The notes under the pieces: model-generated
What the model was told of the DNA's origin: nothing
Databases searched by the model: none
The model's input: only the letters and a program-made list of their open reading frames with translations
In this document: positions 1-12,700 of the stretch, piece after piece
How the letters are laid out: the number at the start of each line of letters is the position of its first letter
Numbering within the stretch: the first letter of the stretch is position 1
Assembly (NCBI RefSeq): GCF_015706575.1
Contig: NW_024037056.1
Coordinates: 4,302,109-4,366,108, forward strand
DNA from: Patiria miniata
Lineage: Eukaryota; Echinodermata; Asteroidea; Valvatida; Asterinidae
Direction of reading: 5' to 3'
Length of the DNA: 64,000 nucleotides
Made by a program: the position numbers and the translations under genes

Positions 1-1189
1 AAATATTTTCTATATTTTAGGATTTTTTTGTCATAGATTTTACCTTTTTTAAGCCAGAAATCCATTGGTAACATTGTTCTTGCTTTTAAAATAAATAAAT
101 ATGGATCATTTAATATTAGTTACTCATTAATAGACAGTTCAATAGATAGAACACATTAAAGGAAACACCGGACACGTTTGCTACTTGTCACAAAAGAAAT
201 TGTACAACAGATTTTGCTTTATTTCATTAACTTTGCTGTTATTTATGGTTTGCATTGTCAATGTAATTGAAGTAGAAACTGTGCCGTGTTGAGAATTGTT
301 TCATGCACAACTCAAGTTCTCTAATTTTCAATTTCTCAAAACTTCAATTTCACTGAAAAGGGCAGATTATGTTAACTGTAAAAAAAAAAATACGACTTCA
401 TGAACCATAATGATGTTTTCTTTTGCAAAACAATTCCTGAATTGGTCAGCATACAGTGACACATTCTAAAAACAAAATTTGGCTGTACACTGTATATCAA
501 AAATGGTAGTTTCTTTCTTAAAAACACACAAAAAACGGCCTATGGAATGTTTATGAAATCACACGAAAGCCAGCAGTTTTTACCACAAGGCTTAAAATTA
601 CTGCCTCAATAATTCCTTGGAAAAATTATTATTATTATAAATTGATTGCCAGTTAAATAATATAGTTTATTTGCTCTATTACGGTAAAATCTTAAGTGTA
701 AACATAAATTGTTAGGTACATTGTAAAGGACTGTTTAATGTTTGTAAACTGTTTCCTTTTACAGCAGTTTTGTGGGGGAGGGGGGGGGGGAATGCAGAAA
801 TAAATTACAAAACCATGGAATGACAAGTTAAACATTGTTACACTATTTCTTTTAAAACCCAATCTTGCGGAAAAAGCAAATAATAGGCCTAGTCTTCAAA
901 GCACTTTGAAGAAATGCCTTGAAAACTTAACACGCTCAATTCCCAGCGGAGCTAAGTCCAAGATAATATATCCCTTAGAAAATGATTGAGAAGTTGTTTA
1001 AGTATAAAGTATAAGTATCAAGCATCCCGCTAATAAATTCAACCAGCGTGCTGACCAACCAGAGCCCAAGTCCCAATTTCATACCAAGACCCAAAGCCAC
1101 CACCCCTCAGCTTCCAACTCTCTCTGGAGACTAAGTCAGAACAACCTAATGGTTTTAATTATCAGAATCCTTACTTTTAGCACGAAAAC

Positions 1190-1385
1190 CCAGTAGTGTA
1201 GGGGTTAGAGCACAGGACTACCTGTCCAAAGGTTCCAGGTTCTACCCCCAACCATGCACAATTTTGTCAAAAAAGTTAGTACACATTTTTTTATAAAGTC
1301 TAAAAGTTCCTCGGGACGGACCCAGGATCTGGACCAGGGACATTCCGGCTCGAATCCTGAGCTCGTCCTACCGGGATAACAGCTC
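1190..1385 (+). repeat. tRNA-derived SINE-like sequence
   Basis: The A-box-like GTAGGGGTTAGAGCAC is followed at about 1231 by the B-box GGTTCTACCCC. About 110 bases on, a second B-box-like GGCTCGAATCC occurs. The order looks like a Pol III promoter head with a body, probably a degenerate SINE rather than a gene, because the stems do not fold into a cloverleaf. Confidence 0.5.
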
Positions 1386-2947
1386 TTGTTAAAATGTGCG
1401 TTCGAACCTTATACATTAACTTTAGGTTAACATAATGTTAAAACAAACAGTTACCCATAAGCAATCAGTATATTACCATGTTATGAATATTGAAAACATG
1501 CAAATGAGGTGAAAAAAGGAGGCCAGTATTTCTGAGGTATTTTTTCAGCAGGGCCATGTACATTTTTATTTAAACAGTCGGAGATGACATAAACCACTCC
1601 AATTGAAAACGAAAGAAATGTGGATTTTAAAGTAACAGGACACATGAATCTAGGTTTTAGTTTCACTTTTATCAATTTATGCAAAAGACGAATTGAGCAG
1701 GTTTTTTTTTAAAGATAACATATGTCCATCGTTAGGCAGGTAAATAAATAAAGTACTGTAAGGAAATGTTGGCTAAGTCCAAAACCATATCATAGAATGG
1801 AAAAAAATGGCAGGAAATTGTCAACATAAAGTAAAAATCAATTAAAATACAACATCTATTCAAAGGAAAAAAGGCAACATATTTTTATTTCTAAACTGAA
1901 ATTTGCTAAAATAAAGTATGGACGAAAAGTAAACTGTATACATATTTTACTTTTTTTCAGTTTTGTAAATTATTTACAATGTTTTAACAAGGCACGTAAA
2001 TAAAAACAAGTTCAGCACTAACAAATTTAAATTCAAGACGTCTGGAATTTTCCTTTGCTTGAGTAGGGAAAAATATCAAAATGAAAAGTTCAAAGTAAAT
2101 TTTGAAATTTTGAATTTAAACATAATAACCCAGTAAAGTATTACTTTGATTGCTAGTTATTAAACAGTAAAAAAAAATCTCAAAATTTTCAGATTAAACT
2201 GCAACCTGAGATAATGCGTTAGTATTCAGCGAAATGGGTACATCAAATGATTTCGGTGAATGTATTTAAAATTTGAAATTTTGATATTTGAATTTTTGTT
2301 TCTAATTTCCGTGTTGTGTGGAAATTCATATGGACAAATTAGCAAGGAGTTTCAATTTTATTTTTTTTTTGGCTTGTTTATAGGGACAGATACTGTTAGC
2401 AAATTCGTTATTAAAAGGTATTCCAATTTTTTTTATGAATTCACTAAAGCATCTCTTACAAAAAGGCACATCATTTTGCGGACAGCAAAAAACTTTCATT
2501 TGTGGAAATTCAGATCAAGTTGAGCATGCTTTGAAAACCAGTACAGGATGCAACAATGTTTTTTCCAAAAATAGCCCAAAATATGAATACATTAATTATG
2601 TGAAACAATGTACCAAAAAATGTACAAAAAATACAATGTTACAAAATTTTGATCACTGATTCCATGTGAGTAAACTTTGGATAAGAAGCCACACCAGGCA
2701 ATTTTGGCGCAAAATTCAGGGGGAAAATGAGATAAAGTTCATATCTATTCATTTATTTAATCACACCTTTCATTTTTTTTAATCGCACCTTTATTTTGAG
2801 AATAAAAAGACATATTTAGCATTTGTGTCATTTTACTCTTTTTGACGGCACATAAACAAACTGATGACTACTGACTACAATTACAATGGATTGTATTCTG
2901 AGGTCAACCTGGGATCACCCTGAGGTCAACCCAGACTTGACTTACCA

Positions 2948-3035
2948 GGGCCCAATTTCACGGTGCTGCTAACCTTTTAGGGTTAAGTCTACCTGGGTTT
3001 AGTGATACTCGGAACCTAACTAGGGTTTAGCGAAT
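2948..3035. repeat. Single end of the GGGCCCAATTTCA foldback family
   Basis: GGGCCCAATTTCACGG then TGCTGCTAACC matches the termini of the complete copies at 7208-7452 and 14450-14703. No opposite end is visible, so this looks like a truncated copy. Confidence 0.5.
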
Positions 3036-3677
3036 GAAATTGCAAGTTTTGAGAAATAAAAAAAGGCAAAAATGTTTCATCTTTTAAATGTTTAGTAAAA
3101 TCAACCAATAACCAATCGCATTAAAACCAAAGCAAAACAGACGACCAAAACGTTTGTACACACACTACACAAGTGCTTCTTATTAGTACATTTTACATAC
3201 ACAGTACTTTTCAGTATCTTTGGTTTTGTGCTCGATAAGATTCCTCTGTACAAAAATCTCCAATGAGTGGAATGTCAACTCCATTTGCACTTCAGCGAGA
3301 AACTGTATCTACTCCGTTCTTATTCTTCTTGACAGCCAACACACATGTTGGTTGCATTCTCTCAAGACATTCTGCGGATAATCCTTTACCTTTCTGATTT
3401 GACGAAACTCAAATTCTGCAAAAATGGAATAGATAATTCTCTGTCTTTCTCAAACGCAACGCCCATTTTTTTTGCCAGCAAACTGCATTCATGTATATTT
3501 ATGCACTGGAGAAGCATTTTACTGACGGATGCAGAAGTTCCTGGATCTTGAAATTTCACGGCTGTTCAGATTGGCCGCTTGAAGCAGTTTGTGCCTTGCA
3601 GGTTGGTGGGTAGGGGGAGGAGGCGCGGTGGGAGAAACAGCCTGTCATGTCTTGCCATTCTTTCCCCAGAGGTCGGG

Positions 3678-3720
3678 TCAGTGGAATGAGTTGCAGTTGT
3701 GGTCACCAATTGGACTTTGC
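3678..3720 (-). CDS. RASA exon 24 (stop codon)
   Basis: After acceptor TCTCCAG|G it encodes [13 protein letters not shown] and TGA. YGSK-QSPIGD matches the YGSQEHPIGDKS end of RASA3, and the phase fits exon 23. The tail is about ten residues shorter than in vertebrates. Confidence 0.82.
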
Positions 3721-6700
3721 CTGGAGAAATGAAATTATAAAAAAATTGAAATAACGTGAAAAATATTAATTTTACAGTTGCAACATGTAATAAATCTTTC
3801 TTTGCGAGTTTGTGTTTCACTTGTGATTTATTACAATTTGAAATAAAAAGCTTTATACTCTCGGTGTGATCTCTTTCCAAGATTTTAACATTGTTTAACG
3901 TCTTGGTTACAGCGGCGTAGCTTTGGGGGGGGGGGGGCCACACGCCCCCATAAATATTTGATTTTATGGAGGTTGGGTGTCCGGTGAAAAAAACTGTCTA
4001 CCTTTCAGCACAGAAATTTTTGGGTGCCCCCCCCCCCCCCCCAGGATGAGAACCCTGGCTACACCGCTGATTGGTTATTATTATAAACTTCAGCCCTATC
4101 GACACAGACATTCACAAATGAAACGAAAGTAAACATAGTGATGGAAAGTTCAGCTGGAAAGTTCAATTGTTCCAGTGATCGCAGGTTAATTAAAAAAATA
4201 TGCTGGCAAAATGTTTTTCTTCTCGTTCATACATCAGTAGAAATATGACATTGAAAACAAAGCAAAAAATTCCCAGCTTATATCACAACCATTTTGGCTA
4301 CTTACTTGCTGCCGTACTCTGTGAGTCGTTGCCGGATCTTCTTAAACTGGTTGTGCTTTTGCTCCAGCGCCAAGATCTCGGAGAGCATGGAGCTGACTGT
4401 TGCAAAGCATGTCTTAGGGTCTTCTATGCTGACGGGGGTTTGAGTGGGTAGAGGTAGGCCCTGATAGACAGCTTGAGTTGCACAGGCGTCTGTATAGCAT
4501 GGAACAACCGACAGGAACAATAAGACTTTCGTTCTTGTACTGGCCCAAACACTATATGGTCTTATGGTTTCATCAGGAAATAAATACAATGTGATACAAT
4601 GTACTACAATGTGATACAATGTAATACAATGTGATACAATGTAATACAATGTGATACAATGTAATACAATGTGATACAATGTAATACAATTTGGTACAAG
4701 TACTCCAGTACGTACCTTGTAGTGAATGGAGTTTCTGTAGGTGGGCCATGAAGAGACAGTGTATCCGTTCCAACTCTCTGTCTGGGTCGATGTCTAGGCA
4801 AATGCTTAACGGCAGACCACTGAAAACAAAAATAAATAAATAAAAAAATTAAAAATAATCTGAACAGATTCATTTCAAGAATTACTATTCGAGCCAAAAA
4901 AAATGACCAGTAAAACAAAATGAATCCAAAATACAGAAAAGTAAGACGTGGTAGGGACAGTGACGATATTTAAACAAAACCTTACCCAGTGACTTGTGTA
5001 CATCCCTGTGCAGTTTCTGCTGTAGCCTTGCAACTGTCAAAATAAAGGGAAGAGTAAGATGACGTAAGGGTGGAGCAGGACCTAGTGGTTAGGGTTTATA
5101 ACTCGTGATACAAGTTTGAAGATTGAAGCCAGCTTTAATGAGAGTGTACAAAAAATACATGTGCCACTGGCAATCTGTTAAAGAGGCCAGAAGGGAGGGA
5201 TGTTAAAAGGAGCAAATCCACCAAAGCTTTTTAGGCCAAAAAAAAAAGGTCTTCGGTTTCTGGTATGGAGCTTGCATCAAAAGTTCCCCCCCCCCCTTTT
5301 TTGTTCTTCAAATGGCGGCTGATGATTGCAAATGGTGCCTGACTAAATTTAGTGCAAAATATATGGAAGCCCAGAGAGGCCACATAAAGCTTATAGTCGA
5401 TCGTAACCCCATCTAAAAACATGTGAAATTGTGTAGCAGCAGGATTCCTGTCAAACCAGTGAGTTTGGTCAATTAGAGACATCTTACATTGAAAAAAAAA
5501 CTTTTTAATTGTGCCGACACGCATGGCTACGGCGACATTTGCGCAGACCAGAAACCGGAACCTTTTTTTTTCGGCCTTATGTACCCCTCGCCCCTCCCTC
5601 TAATGCCGTGTTCCAATCGCGTTGTGTTTATCGTGTTTACTAATTCACTGGTTGTATTATAGCGTGCCTATCGCCTGGAAACTCATATTCACCAATGGTG
5701 AACTAGAAACGGAATTTTCTTCTCAATTTTACGACTAGGCAAAAATATTAGCAGGGTCAATGTGCATGAAGGCCTGTGGGCATGCGTGTTGGTGTGTAGC
5801 ATTAGAATGCAAGCCACTCATGAACTAGGAGTAATTCACAATGAACACAATGCGATTGGAATGCAGCATAACTCGCGATCCCCACAACTTGTGAACAGCG
5901 CCACCTATGGTCAGATGGCATCTAGTCTCATCCATTATGAGCCATGTTTTTCCTCCCCCTTCTACTGACTAAACATCTAGTGCCCCCTCCCCCCCTGACT
6001 TTTGGATCTGCGCATGCTAGAAGCAGTTGCCGTTTAATTGCATCAATGGACATGGCCCTTTTTTTGGGGGGGGGGAGGTTTAACAAATCTCGTTCTCACC
6101 AGATCCAATGTCCGTTCTTGAAGGCAGCCGGGTGGTAGTAATGCAAACGGTTCTTGTTTGTCTTGCAGATGTTGAACAGAATATCCAACCTGCAAATTCA
6201 GATGACAATTAGTCCTGAATTCCCTGAGCATTATGCGTATCAACATTATGCATCTGTAGGTGTCCTTTACACAATGGTTGTCGTGATCATGCCAAAACAA
6301 TACCATCTATTGTTCCTGTAAGAGGTCCGTAGGGACTGTTGGATATTTACCATTCTTTCTCCTCTACGCAGTTGTTGGCCTGAATGTATAGCGCCCTCTC
6401 TGGTTGAACGACCTGGAACATCTGCACAGAAACAAATCAGTTGTATGAGCATTACAAATGAAAGGTTACTGTGAGAAAATGTTAAGTTCATTGGGCAAAG
6501 TTGCACTTGATCGGTGCAGTTAACCGGGATGCAGTTGTGTACATCACAAGTACATCACAAGTCCAGTCACAAATAAATCACAAGTCTATTCACAAGTCCA
6601 GTCAAAAGTAACATTGGATGAACAATAACAAAGGAATGCCTTTGTCATCCCTGGCAGTCAATGATGATGAACTAAACGACAATATCAATAACTATTTGTA

Positions 6701-9700
6701 AGCTCATCGTTAGATAATTTGAACAATTATAATAAATAATGCGATCTCGAAAAGGTCATGGTAAGGTCTCAACTACAACACCGATGTAGCCTGCTTTAGA
6801 CCAAGTTGGTGACCTAGCCAGGTTCGTGTACAGCTAAGTACAAACTCAATGCTCCTCGGCTTTAAAGAATGTATGTGGCATGTGCGTGAGCGTGGTTCCA
6901 CCTCAGTTCACTTTTTTTTTGCCAAATCAGTTGATGATTTTGCCAATTTATTTGAGGTAATTTAAGTATCAAGTGGATTATCAATCAGCTGGCTTACAAA
7001 TTGCATCTGGAACGAATCCTCTTCAAGTCTCTCCACAGCAAGAATGTTGTTGACGGAGATTACACACAACGGCTTGCTTTCTGTAAACGGCAAACAGAGA
7101 AAGAAGCAGAAAGAAAGGCAAAGTCAAAGGAAAATTGTGCTGGAAAGTGAAAAAGAAGCATTCCCTAAAACATGGGAAAGGTTGCTTCACAAAATGTTGT
7201 ACAGACCAGGGGCCAATTTCATAGAGCTGCTGAAGCACAAAATTTGCTTAAGCACAAAAACGTCTTGCTTAATAAAATCAGGTTACCGGCCAAAACTCCA
7301 TGCGATTGTTATGCTAAGTTAACAACAGCTAAATACCAGTCACAAGCAATGTACATCACATGGATTTTTGGCCGGTAACCTAATTTTACTAAGCAATGTT
7401 TTTTCGTGCTTAAGCAAATTTTCTGCTTGAGCAGCTCTATGAAATTGGGCCCTACTTTATCAATGTGTGAAGAACAGAGGATCATTTTCATTCACAAGTG
7501 ATAAATAACAGGTAGTTTCAAGACCTTCTGTACATAATGAAAGATAAAGACACCTGGCGTGGCGTTATGAACGAGATCTCGGTTGCGTCCGCTAGATAAT
7601 GATGATGATTGATTATTACTTTTTGTTTCAAACACCTCATGGATGCACATAAGGATGAATACAGCAATCCCTCAAGCCCATACCTTTCGTTTTACTGTAA
7701 GTCAACTCATGGTTGGTGAGCTGGAACCACCTCCTTTTGAAGTTCTTCAGACCGAATCCCAGGAACTTCTTCCTGCCCTGAGCTCGCTTGATCATAACCC
7801 TGCAAGGGGACGGAAGAATGATCACAGGGTAACAAAAAGTTTATCCTGTGCTTGTAGTTGTACTTATATAAATCCACTGGAAAGTGGTCAATTGTGTACA
7901 TGATAATAAAAAGAACTGAAAAATATTTCTGTCTTGGTACTTGACTCGACTACATGTATGCAACTGGTATTGAAAAAAATTGTGATGCACGAAAAAAACT
8001 ATTTGGTCCTCAAGAACAGCATATGGTCCTCATAACGAGTACTTTGTTTAAATAAGGAGTAATAGCGAGATATTTGTTTATCGATTTCATAGCTGCAAAC
8101 AAAACGTCACAAGTCAATCACAAGTCCATCACAAGTCATCACAAATCCTCAAAACTCATCCAAGTCAATCACAAGTCATCAAGTCAAGGAACCACCAAAC
8201 AGTAGGCCAACTCACCCTTCCTTTAATGTGATCGGTGCCTCGATCGCCTTGACTTGGGCCTGACTGGTCGATGATATCACCTCAAGGAACTACATTAAAA
8301 AAATCCCAATTAAATATTGCAAAAGCTGTCAATACTCAATAAGAAAAAAGTTAATTCTAGTATTTTAATCTCCAACTCTCAGGTTAGCAGAGTTGCGAAT
8401 GTAAGCACAGAGCCATAAAATTGAGCCCAAGTAAAAAGTTTATGGGTAACAAACTTACAAACGATTGACCAAGCACCCGCAACCTCATGTGAAATACTCT
8501 ACTGCATGGATTCTAGACTCGCGTACCTTTTTGATTCCGTCCATGTGAGCCTCATTCAGAATGTGCAGATACAGTGGACTCATGTACTCCTCCTTCCAGT
8601 TCACATTACTCTGTAAAACACACAAGAAGAAGAAGAAATCACCCCATGATTGACTCCAAATCGTTGAGGGATATTCTGCTAATTAACCCAAATCGCACTG
8701 GGATTATTTTGACAGTGACCGGACCCAGGCGCGGGATTGCTTTTTACGAACCTCAATGCCAGACAGGTTCAGGCCGTCATCTGCGGGTAGCACACCCTGA
8801 TATTTCCGGCCTTGCTCACTACGAGCGGGTCGCTGACAGATATTTCCAGCCTTGCTCGTTGCGTGTTTATCCGTCATCCGTTCCAAATACAGCAAAACCT
8901 TTGCATGTATACATGTCACCGCAGTGGACTGGTGGTTAAGGGTTCCTTCTAGAAATTCTGTGTGTGGGGTTAAACTGTATGACCCACTGTGATATGAACA
9001 ATGTAGGTGTGGTGTGTGTGTCCATGAGCAAGATACTTCACATATATCCTTTTCAAAAAGTGGGTGCTCTCTGGGTATGTCTAAGGGTACTGTTTGTTAT
9101 TCCATGGTGCTTTTTTTTAGACCAATCCCAGTTTTTGGTGGTTACTTGGGTTGCTGTCCACCATTACATGGTATACTTACCAGTTTGTCAGGGTTGACAT
9201 GGTTACCAATCGTCTGAATCGCCTTGGAAACCATCTTGAGCGTTCTCGACGTTTGTTCATCCTGTGTTGCAAAAATGACAACAAACATAATTTTGTAAAT
9301 GCAACATTTAAGTGGAAGCTGTTGGCCCTGTTTTGAAATATAAAAACACCATCCAAAAACCTTCAAGTACCAAGTGTCAATTTTTTTCAAAATAATACTG
9401 AATTCTTTAAATTTGTTAAAATATTTTTGAATATTTGACAAGCAGGAAAGATAAGGTTGGAATCACACAATGTGTTGCTTAGCAACACTTTATATATTTT
9501 ATTTTATTTCTGGTAATGAAACCAAGGATTCCTCAAAAGTGTCCTATAAGGCACTGTAGCCCGAAAGCCTGATGAAACCTGTAGAGAGGAGACAGTGAGA
9601 AGAAATGACAGTTTTAGAGGTGGGAGGAAAAGCCCAGAAGAATATTCTGGGGAAAAACCCACGGAATCAGGTAGGGACTGAAAACCCAATCAACATATTG

Positions 9701-12700
9701 GCCCAGGCGGGATTCAAACCCGGGTCACAGCGGTGGAAGGCGAGGAAAGTCAAACTGACTCCCCTGACTCCTGTAACTGTGGTCAAAATGATGTTTTTTC
9801 TTGCTCACCGGATTATCTGTTCTGAGGTGGAAGAGCGTTGGCGAGAGAATGGCAGGAGCGAAGAATCTTAGAAACACAAAGCCACTGACGGCCGAGTATT
9901 TGACATCAGGGTCCTCTGGAATGAGAACAGCAAAATCATTTCTTTATTTATTCCGTAAATCCTATAAACAAACATTACAATAGCCAGTATTAAAGAACGC
10001 TCATAAAGAATCTGTGATGTCTATAATTGCTCCATTAGCAATAAGAAGGCTAAGAGGTTTATTCTTGAAGAGTGTGTATGCTGTTTGTACCTGGGAATCT
10101 TTTCTGGGCTGCTTCTTTGATGGCGTAGAAGCACTCACAGAGGGCAGTGGGGCAACCCATGGCGGAGTCGACAATGGCCTGGTAGGCTTTCTCCACATAC
10201 TGACGAAGATTAGCCTGCAGAGGAAACAGAAGTGATGTCACAACAATGTGACTTCAGGCTTGTGATGGATTTGTGATGGACTAGTGATGGACTAGTAGTG
10301 GACTTGTGATGGGTCTGTGATGGTCTTGTAATGGACTTGTGATGGTCTTGTGATGGACTTGTGATGGACTTGTGATGGTCTTGTGATGGACTTGTGATGG
10401 TCTTGTGATGGACTTGTGATGGACTTGTGATGGTCTTGTAATGGACTTGTAATGGACTCCATTTCATTATTTGGTTTGGATCTAAATTTTGGACAACTTG
10501 TTTCAAACTGACCAAGTTTGTTTCCAAACTGTCGCCGTCTTTCAGCTTGGAAGGATCAATCTCACAAGGCTTGCGCTCATCGTAGATGTTCTCCAGCAGA
10601 TCCCGTAAGGTGTCGTAGAGGTAGTGTAGTCCCTCCATCCTCATGAACTCATCAATGCACTTGGAGGCCAAGGAATTGCCCCGGAAGATGGTGTTGGGAT
10701 CGCTGAAAAAGGCAAGAGCAAGGAGAAAATGGTTGTTAGTACCTTTAGGTTGCTAGGAGTGGGGGATATCCGAGTGCGCCGTCAAGTTGTATTGTCTATA
10801 TTCTACATACTTGGGAGAAGAATAAAAAAAAAATTCCATCCCAAAGAACCCAGGAAGTTTCCATGCAGTTAAAAAAAAGGGGGGTACTTGTACTATCAAA
10901 TGATCACAGGAATGAAAAAAAAAATCTCACACAAAAAAACCGTCTCCAAACAACCACATGACAGTTTCGACTTGTGCAAACTTCACTAGAAAAGTGAAGG
11001 GTTTATCTCACAAAAAGGTAGAAATCAAACATCAAAAGCGTTGAATCGTAATCTGAAATTCACACCACGGCATTCTACAGACTCGGGAGAACAGCAAACA
11101 TTGCCAAAGTTCTGGGTTTTCCTCTTTTTTTGGTTTTAAAATATAAAAAACTAATTTCCTGCGGGCTAAGCATGAAATTCAATAGTTCAACCTTGCACAG
11201 GATTCAGTTCATTTCTAAGTCTTTAAGCCTTGGGAGGGTGACAACTCTTCACAACACTGCGACAAAATAATCTGATTTTTTTTAAGGCTCCGACTCCTTA
11301 GACTAATGAAAACATGTAGCACCAAGACCCTTGAGACTCAGGAGGCAAACCCACGCGTTGCGGAGATCGCCACCCGGGGCACCCCAATGCTTTCATTGAT
11401 GTGCGTGGGCTTAGCACAACCCAGGGAACTGAAACGCAGCAGCCAAATTTTCTTTTTTCCTCTTGTTTTTTTCCAGCTCTTTTTTTTTTAGATCTTTTCA
11501 CAGAGGGTCCAAATCTCTTTCCGGTAAAACCCCTCTCCGTTTTCTAAGATTTTTCCGGACTCCTCCAAAATCAGGGGTGAGATACGAGGGAAATGAACAA
11601 TCCATGAAATAGTCGGCAGAGAGTTTGAGGGTCGCTGAGGGCCCAGAGCAACGTAGGGTCTGTGATATATCTTAAAATACCACTTTCATTTGTTCAACAT
11701 GTATATGAACTTTTATATAATATTGGTAAAAATACCGCTACGGTAAAACCTCAGGAATTCCAGCTTCCGAAAGGGATTCTTTAAAAATCCTGAAATCGGG
11801 AAAAAATCCTGACAAATCTCAGCCCTGAACATACACGTACGCTACTGCGCATGGAACCAATCCTACCTTATAAAGTTTTTGTTCTTAATCATTCTTGTGG
11901 CTATTGTCTCCAATATCACGTACTACAGTGGCTAGACTCTGTCTTCCTTACTCCTACAAAATCCTAAAACTCCCCTTCAGAATCCTTTCAGACCTCATGA
12001 CTGATTTTGAGGGATCGCGGATGGTTTGGGATACACAGCTTCAGACTGGAAAGAGTCCCATCTGTTCATGTGATGCTAGTCAGAAGCTATACATTTACAC
12101 AGTAGATACTGTCCGTGAATGTTTTGTTTGACCTTACATGTACAGTTTCCTTTTTGTTTTGTCCTCATCACCATGAGAGAGAGTTCTATCACCGTGGGCG
12201 GTTAATTAGAAAATGGCCTCAGCTGGCAAGGATATTGTTTCCAAGAACATCTAACAAATAATTGGACTGCTCCCTAAATGACAAGAAAGGTCCTCAAGGA
12301 TCTGTTGTTAAGGATTTTCATAAGATGGGGAAATTGCACATTTTCTTTGGAGAGCCATTATTTCCCTGGGGGTTAAATTGTATTTTTAAAAAACACCTCA
12401 TTTTCTTGTCTGACATAGCCTTGTGAGCACGACGATTACATTGTCCCACAGCGTGAGGCTTGGATAATTACTCTTTATCCTTGTTTCCAAATAATGGTCA
12501 ACAAGCACGGTAGAGTCGTGTTAAATCACAAGAACATTTACAAAGTATTCTTGCTTCCATGCTTTTCAAACTGTCTTTCATGAGCCGCCATTTTGCACAT
12601 ATGACTGATGATGAGCATTTGAATAATGTAAATGCAGTTTTTTTTTAGGATCTCTTAGCTCGTTAATTACGACTTAAAATTCTGCAGCTTAAAACAACAT

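Larger units (their letters stand above)
1..3677. other. Probable 3' UTR and flank of the RASA gene; no other gene seen
   Basis: AT-rich DNA with no convincing coding segment on either strand. The near end must hold the RASA 3' UTR (minus strand). TTTATT words near 2750-2785 could be AATAAA signals on that strand but were not confirmed. It also contains a SINE-like piece (about 1190-1385) and half of a foldback element (about 2948). Confidence 0.5.

Noticed and set aside
4490-4918. Open frames of about 100 codons on the minus strand through the TACAATG repeat
   Set aside because: They are made by a 10-bp repeat with no stops in some frames and cross known exon boundaries.
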